Source: a bacterium UBP1_UBA4771 (GTDB lineage Bacteria > Krumholzibacteriota > Krumholzibacteriia > Krumholzibacteriales > Krumholzibacteriaceae). Taken from it: DNA of 9,143 bases. The DNA is taken from assembly GCA_002403295.1 (NCBI GenBank), contig DHHN01000111.1, positions 8,649 through 17,791 of the forward strand, written 5' to 3'. The notes under the pieces are model-generated. The model saw only the letters and a list, made by a program, of their open reading frames with translations, made no database searches and had not been told where the DNA came from. The position numbers were made by a program, and so were the translations under genes. Below, in pieces: positions 5,648-9,143 of this stretch (positions are counted from its first letter, which is position 1; each line of letters opens with the position of its first letter).

Positions 5648-6459
5648 GCGCTGCGGGGAAGGGCCTCTGGAAAGCCGCGCTCAGGCGCAGCACGCCGCTT
5701 TCACCTTCATGCAGCCTTCTCGTGTTCGAACGGCCGGCCGGGTTTCCCGATGCCGCGCCGGGCCAGTTCGTCTCGGTCCGCGCAACCGAGGCGACGGCGC
5801 CGCTTCTTCGGCGCCCCTACAGCATCATGGATCTTACCGGCTCCTCGCTTTCGCTTCTCGTGAAGGCGGTCGGCCGCGGCTCGGCGGCCCTCTGCGCCGC
5901 GAGACCGGGGGAACGGTTCGACATGATAGGCCCGCTCGGCGGCGTCCCCTTTCCGGAGCCCGGGGAGGCGGAAGCCGTGTTCGTCGCGGGAGGCACGGGG
6001 CTCGCCCCGGTCCTTTTCGCCGCGCGCGCGTGGCGGCGCAGAGGGGTCGCCGCGAGGACGACCCTCCTCTGCGGCGCCGCGACGAAGCGCGAGCTCCTCG
6101 GCGACCTCGTGAAGACGGCCTTCGGGACCCGCTGGTTCGCGACGCTCGATGGAAGCGCGGGCTTCCGCGGAGATGTCGTCGCGTTGTGCCGCGATCTCGT
6201 CTCGCGCGGGCGCATGCCGAAGGGCGTTCTATACTCGTGCGGGCCGCGCGGCATGGTCCGCGCGCTCGAAGAGACGACGGGCGGGCATTTCGCCGCGCAT
6301 TACACGTCCCTCGAAGCGATCATGGCGTGCGGCGTCGGCGCGTGCCGCGGCTGCACGGTGCCCGTTCGAAGCGGCGGCGCGAGCGTTCTCAAGGCCATCT
6401 GCAGCGACGGAACGGTTTTTCCGGCCGGGGACATCCTGTGGGAGGAGTGGGAGGAATGA
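5644..6459 (+). CDS. pyrK: Dihydroorotate dehydrogenase B, electron-transfer (FAD / 2Fe-2S) subunit
   Basis: PyrK partners with PyrD class 1B and passes electrons from dihydroorotate oxidation via FMN, a 2Fe-2S cluster and FAD to NAD+. The protein is 271 aa, near the usual length of about 255-270. The ferredoxin-reductase FAD motif RRPYS is at 56-60, the nucleotide-binding GGTGLAP at 116-122, a second-domain SCGP at 198-201, and the cluster ligands are Cys229, Cys234, Cys237 and Cys253 (C-x4-C-x2-C-x15-C, with Glu224 in front), matching the known PyrK pattern. The ATG at 5644 overlaps the lipoprotein stop as ATGA and has GGGAGG at 5632-5637, 6 nt upstream. Longer in-frame extensions to the left run antisense to nothing but inside the lipoprotein gene and lack family similarity, so this start is preferred. 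The final codons overlap pyrD. Confidence 0.95.
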   Translation: MSAAGKGLWKAALRRSTPLSPSCSLLVFERPAGFPDAAPGQFVSVRATEATAPLLRRPYSIMDLTGSSLSLLVKAVGRGSAALCAARPGERFDMIGPLGGVPFPEPGEAEAVFVAGGTGLAPVLFAARAWRRRGVAARTTLLCGAATKRELLGDLVKTAFGTRWFATLDGSAGFRGDVVALCRDLVSRGRMPKGVLYSCGPRGMVRALEETTGGHFAAHYTSLEAIMACGVGACRGCTVPVRSGGASVLKAICSDGTVFPAGDILWEEWEE

Positions 6460-7370
6460 AAACGCGCGACGCCGCGTTCTCCATAGGCCCGGCGAAGTTC
6501 CGGAACCGCGTCTTTCTCGCCTCCGGCCCGGCCGGGTACGGCACCGAGTACGAGGGGCTCATCGATCTTCGGCGCCTCGGCGCCGTCGTCACGAAGACCA
6601 TTACCTTTCATCCGCGCGCGGGCAATCCGGGACGCCGCCTCTGGGAGACGGAGGCCGGGCTCCTCAACAGCATCGGGCTCGAGAACGTCGGCGCGGAGCG
6701 GTTTTTCGCCGAAAGGCTCCCGCGGCTCGTCGACGCCGGCGCGCGGCCCGTCGTGAGCCTCGGCGCGGAGGATTGGAACGAGTACCGCTCGCTCCTCGAC
6801 GCCTCCGCGGCGGCGGGCGTCGTCGACGCCGTTGAGCTCAACCTATCGTGCCCGAACGTCGACCGAGGCGGGATGAGCATCGGTGGCGATCCCGCGCTCG
6901 TCGCGAAGTACGTGCGGGCGGCGCGCGAGGCGCTGCCCGATGCGGCGATCATCGCCAAACTCACGCCGAACACCGGAGACATCACGGTCCTCGCCCGGGC
7001 CGCGGCCGAGGGCGGGGCGCACGCCGTCACCGCGATCAACACCCTCCTCGGGATGGACCTCTGCGGGGCGGGGCAGGAGCCCGTTTTCCGGCGGGTGCGT
7101 GCCGGTCTCTCGGGCCCCGCGATATTCCCCGTGGCGCTCGACGCCGTGTGGCGGATCGTCCGCGCGGTCGATATCCCCGTCGTCGCCTCGGGGGGCGTCT
7201 CGTCGGTCCTCGACGCGCGGAAGTTCCTCGCCGCCGGCGCCGCGGCCGTCGAGATCGGCACCGCGATATTTTACGACTCCGCCCTCCCCGAGCGCATCGT
7301 CGAAGCGCTCGAAGAGGAGTGCGGCGGCAGTCCGCCGAAAACGAAGCCGCGAAAGGGGAGGAAGAGATGA
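6456..7370 (+). CDS. pyrD: Dihydroorotate dehydrogenase B (NAD+), catalytic FMN subunit
   Basis: PyrD oxidises dihydroorotate to orotate in a cytoplasmic TIM barrel that binds FMN. The class is 1B: the catalytic base is Cys132 in ELNLSCPN (127-134), where class 2 enzymes have Ser, and pyrK lies directly upstream. Other sites are SGPAGYG near the N-terminus (23-29), TKTIT (46-50, Lys47), NSIGLEN (71-77), AKLTPN (167-172), SGPAIFPVAL (219-228), ASGGV (244-248) and EIGTA (266-270) of the phosphate-binding end. Length is 304 aa. The last 15 residues are an added-looking basic tail (Gly-Gly-Ser-Pro-Pro, then Lys/Arg-rich). The ATG at 6456 overlaps the pyrK stop (ATGA), with GGAGGAG at 6441-6447, 8 nt upstream. 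Confidence 0.95.
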   Translation: MKTRDAAFSIGPAKFRNRVFLASGPAGYGTEYEGLIDLRRLGAVVTKTITFHPRAGNPGRRLWETEAGLLNSIGLENVGAERFFAERLPRLVDAGARPVVSLGAEDWNEYRSLLDASAAAGVVDAVELNLSCPNVDRGGMSIGGDPALVAKYVRAAREALPDAAIIAKLTPNTGDITVLARAAAEGGAHAVTAINTLLGMDLCGAGQEPVFRRVRAGLSGPAIFPVALDAVWRIVRAVDIPVVASGGVSSVLDARKFLAAGAAAVEIGTAIFYDSALPERIVEALEEECGGSPPKTKPRKGRKR

Positions 7371-8104
7371 ACGTCCGCCGCGCCGCGCCCGCCGTCATCG
7401 CCGCGCTCGACGTCGAGGAGCGCGAGCGCGCCCTCGCGCTCGTCCGGGAGCTCGCGCCCGCGATCTCGTGGTTCAAGATCGGGAGCCGTCTCTTCACGGC
7501 CGAGGGTCCGGCGATCGTCGAGGAGGCGCGCACGCTCGGCGCTTCGGTCTTCCTCGATCTCAAGTTTCACGACATACCCCAGACGGTCGCGGGGTCCGTG
7601 CGCGCCGCCTCCGCGCTCGGCGTCTCGATGATGACGATCCACGCCTCGGGGGGCGTGGAGATGATGCGCGCCGCGGCCCGCGCCGCGGCCGAGGAGTCGG
7701 CGAGGCTCGGCGTCCCGCGGCCGCTCGTCGTCGGCGTCACGATGCTCACGAGCCTTTCGGCGGAGGATCTCGCGCGACTCTTCGGAACGGCCGGTTCGGC
7801 GCGCGATCAGGTGCTCCGGCTCGCGGCGCTCGCAGGCGAAGCCGGGATCGACGGCATCGTGGCCTCCGTCGAGGAGGCGCAAGCCGTGAAGAGCATGCTC
7901 GGCGATTCGTTCGTCGTCGTCACGCCGGGGATTCGCCCCGCAGGCGCCGAGGCGGGTGACCAGAAGCGGATCGCGACCCCCCGCGCGGCGTGGGAGGCAG
8001 GGTCGGATTTCCTCGTCGTCGGCCGCCCCATCATAGCGGCGCCTTCGCCCGTCGAGGCGGCCCGGGCGATCCTCCGCGAGCTCACGGAGGCGCCGGCCGC
8101 ATGA
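7367..8104 (+). CDS. pyrF: Orotidine 5'-phosphate decarboxylase, type 1
   Basis: PyrF decarboxylates OMP to UMP, the last step of the pathway. At 245 aa it is a normal type 1 enzyme. The catalytic Lys-Asp-Lys-Asp set is present: Asp15 (AALD), Lys37 (WFKIGS), then Asp64, Lys66 and Asp69 in DLKFHDIPQT. The conserved IPNT is IPQT here, a mild variation. Phosphate and nucleotide contacts are in TPGIRP (186-191), GDQKR (197-201) and VVGRPI (217-222). It starts at an ATG that overlaps the pyrD stop (ATGA) behind GGGAGG at 7356-7361, and it ends overlapping the next start. PyrE, which would supply its OMP substrate, is not next to it in this window. Confidence 0.96.
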   Translation: MNVRRAAPAVIAALDVEERERALALVRELAPAISWFKIGSRLFTAEGPAIVEEARTLGASVFLDLKFHDIPQTVAGSVRAASALGVSMMTIHASGGVEMMRAAARAAAEESARLGVPRPLVVGVTMLTSLSAEDLARLFGTAGSARDQVLRLAALAGEAGIDGIVASVEEAQAVKSMLGDSFVVVTPGIRPAGAEAGDQKRIATPRAAWEAGSDFLVVGRPIIAAPSPVEAARAILRELTEAPAA

Positions 8105-9143
8105 CCCGGGCCGTGATCATATTTCTCGTCGTGTACGCGGGGCTCGCGATCGTCCGCGGCCGCCGCTCGCTCGTCGCGTGGGGCGGGATCGCCGCGGCGC
8201 TCGTCGTCGGCTCGCTCCGCTTCGCGGAGATCGCACCGAGCGTGAACTGGAACGTGCTCGGCATCTTCGCGGGCACCCTCCTCGTCGCGGAGCTCTTCAT
8301 CATATCGCGGGTGCCGGAGGCGATCGCGGACACGCTCATCAACCGGAGCCCGAACCTCGGCGTCGCATTCTTCTCGATCATCGCCTTCACCTCCGTCCTC
8401 TCGATGTTCGTCGAGAACGTCGCCGCGACGCTCATCGTGGCGCCCGTAGCGCTCCAGCTCGCCCGCAAGGCGGAGATCTCGCCCGTGCCCGTCATCATCG
8501 GGCTCGCCATCAGCTCGAACCTGCAGGGCACGGCGACGCTCATCGGCGATCCGCCGAGCATGATCCTCGCCGCGTCGATGAAGATGAACTTCATGGAGTT
8601 CATCTTCTATCCGATGCGCGACGGCTCGGGCGCGATACGGCCCGGCATCTTCTGGTTCGTCCAGCTCGGCGCCGCCGTGAGCCTCGTCGTTCTCTACTTC
8701 TTCTTCAGGAACATGAAGAACAAGCCCGACCGGATCCCCGTGACGCAGGTCGCGAGTCTCGTCCCCTCGATGCTCCTCGTGCTCCTCATTCTTCTCTTGT
8801 CCGTCGCCTCCTTCGTCGATCCCGGCTTCGTCTGGTTCGGCGGCGCCGTGTGCATGGCGGGGGGGATCGCGGGCCTCGCGTGGTACGGGATGAGCGACCG
8901 GCGTCGGGCCGGCCGCGTTCTTCGCGGATTCGACTGGGATACGGCGGCCTTTCTCGCGGGCGTCTTCGTGCTCGTCGGGATGCTCGAGTCGCGCGGCGTG
9001 ATCGACGCGGTGGTCGAGCGGCTCGCCGCGCTGCGGGGGGCGGGCCCCTTCGCCGTCTACTCGATCGTCGTGTGGGCGTCGGTGCTCTTTTCGGGGTTCA
9101 TCGACAACGTCCCGTACGTGACGGCGATGCTGCCGGTCGTGAT
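8101..9143 (+). CDS. Ion transporter superfamily (ArsB/NhaD/SLC13-like) permease, 3'-truncated
   Basis: The frame starts at an ATG that overlaps the pyrF stop (ATGA), with GGAGG at 8086-8090 about 10 nt upstream, and runs open to the right edge: 347 codons are visible, so about 80-100 residues are probably missing. At least nine hydrophobic segments are visible (for example residues 3-18, 24-41, 51-70, 87-104, 181-202, 221-240, 241-262, 281-298, 313-333). The two inverted-repeat signatures are ENVAATL at 105-111 and FIDNVPYVTAMLP at 333-345, plus GDPPSMI at 149-155 after the first re-entrant region. This pattern fits the ArsB/NhaD/P-protein branch of the ion transporter superfamily. Sodium-coupled anion or dicarboxylate uptake and Na+/H+ antiport are both possible; the substrate cannot be read. 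Coupling to pyrF suggests, but does not prove, a link to pyrimidine intermediates. Confidence 0.82.
   Translation, partial: MTRAVIIFLVVYAGLAIVRGRRSLVAWGGIAAALVVGSLRFAEIAPSVNWNVLGIFAGTLLVAELFIISRVPEAIADTLINRSPNLGVAFFSIIAFTSVLSMFVENVAATLIVAPVALQLARKAEISPVPVIIGLAISSNLQGTATLIGDPPSMILAASMKMNFMEFIFYPMRDGSGAIRPGIFWFVQLGAAVSLVVLYFFFRNMKNKPDRIPVTQVASLVPSMLLVLLILLLSVASFVDPGFVWFGGAVCMAGGIAGLAWYGMSDRRRAGRVLRGFDWDTAAFLAGVFVLVGMLESRGVIDAVVERLAALRGAGPFAVYSIVVWASVLFSGFIDNVPYVTAMLPVV

Noticed and set aside
8082..8603. Minus-strand frame over the start of the transporter gene
   Set aside because: Antisense to a frame with clear membrane segments and family motifs; its translation is Ala/Ser/Arg/Met-rich with no domain.
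1..9143. CRISPR array, tRNA or rRNA gene, insertion sequence, integrase or attachment site, toxin-antitoxin or defence system
   Set aside because: No regularly spaced direct repeats, no cloverleaf with a CCA end, no transposase or recombinase motifs and no unassigned gene-sized space were seen; the longest gene-free stretch is the 199-nt pyr leader.

Overview
The window is strongly G+C-rich bacterial DNA. Every supported gene lies on the + strand and the coding density is very high. It holds most of a de novo pyrimidine (UMP) biosynthesis operon: pyrR, pyrB, pyrC, a TPR lipoprotein gene, pyrK, pyrD, pyrF, and the start of an ion-transporter gene. The tail end of an unrelated DMT/EamA permease gene precedes it. 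A putative outer-membrane-type TPR lipoprotein beginning Cys-Ala-Tyr-Tyr-Asn-Thr-Leu-Tyr-Asn after its signal peptide, together with the G+C content, suggests a Gram-negative, probably uncultured lineage near the FCB/Gemmatimonadota/Eisenbacteria type of bacteria. This is an inference from style, not a proven assignment.

Region by region: 3-761 is the 5'-truncated permease. 762-960 is a compact control region: a small hairpin just after the permease stop, a good sigma70-type promoter (TTGCGC, 17 nt, TACCAT), and then a classical PyrR attenuation leader. That leader has a PyrR-binding hairpin with a CNGNGA loop, a competing antiterminator helix, and an intrinsic terminator with a T run. A strong Shine-Dalgarno sequence and a TTG start follow for pyrR. 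961-4005 carries pyrR, pyrB and pyrC; a long GC-rich imperfect inverted repeat fills the pyrR-pyrB gap. At the very end of pyrC lies a second promoter candidate with a perfect TATAAT. It is followed immediately by a perfect 11-bp inverted repeat in the leader of the lipoprotein gene. From 4070 to the right edge, five genes are chained by four consecutive ATGA stop/start overlaps: lipoprotein, pyrK, pyrD, pyrF, transporter.

How the genes work together: PyrR would sense UMP/UTP and terminate transcription in the leader. PyrB makes carbamoyl-aspartate, PyrC closes it to dihydroorotate, PyrD with its electron-transfer partner PyrK (class 1B, NAD-linked by family knowledge) oxidises it to orotate, and PyrF decarboxylates OMP to UMP. 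Carbamoyl phosphate synthetase (carAB) and orotate phosphoribosyltransferase (pyrE) are not in the window. The slot between pyrC and pyrK, where Bacillus has carAB, is occupied by the lipoprotein gene.

Most unusual are the Lys-rich, Gly-Cys-Gly-containing C-terminal extension on PyrR (with a well-placed internal ribosome binding site and ATG), a second basic tail on PyrD, and an envelope lipoprotein and a membrane transporter translationally coupled to pyrimidine enzymes. I see no mobile element, CRISPR array, tRNA or rRNA, and no clear defence or otherwise wholly new system.
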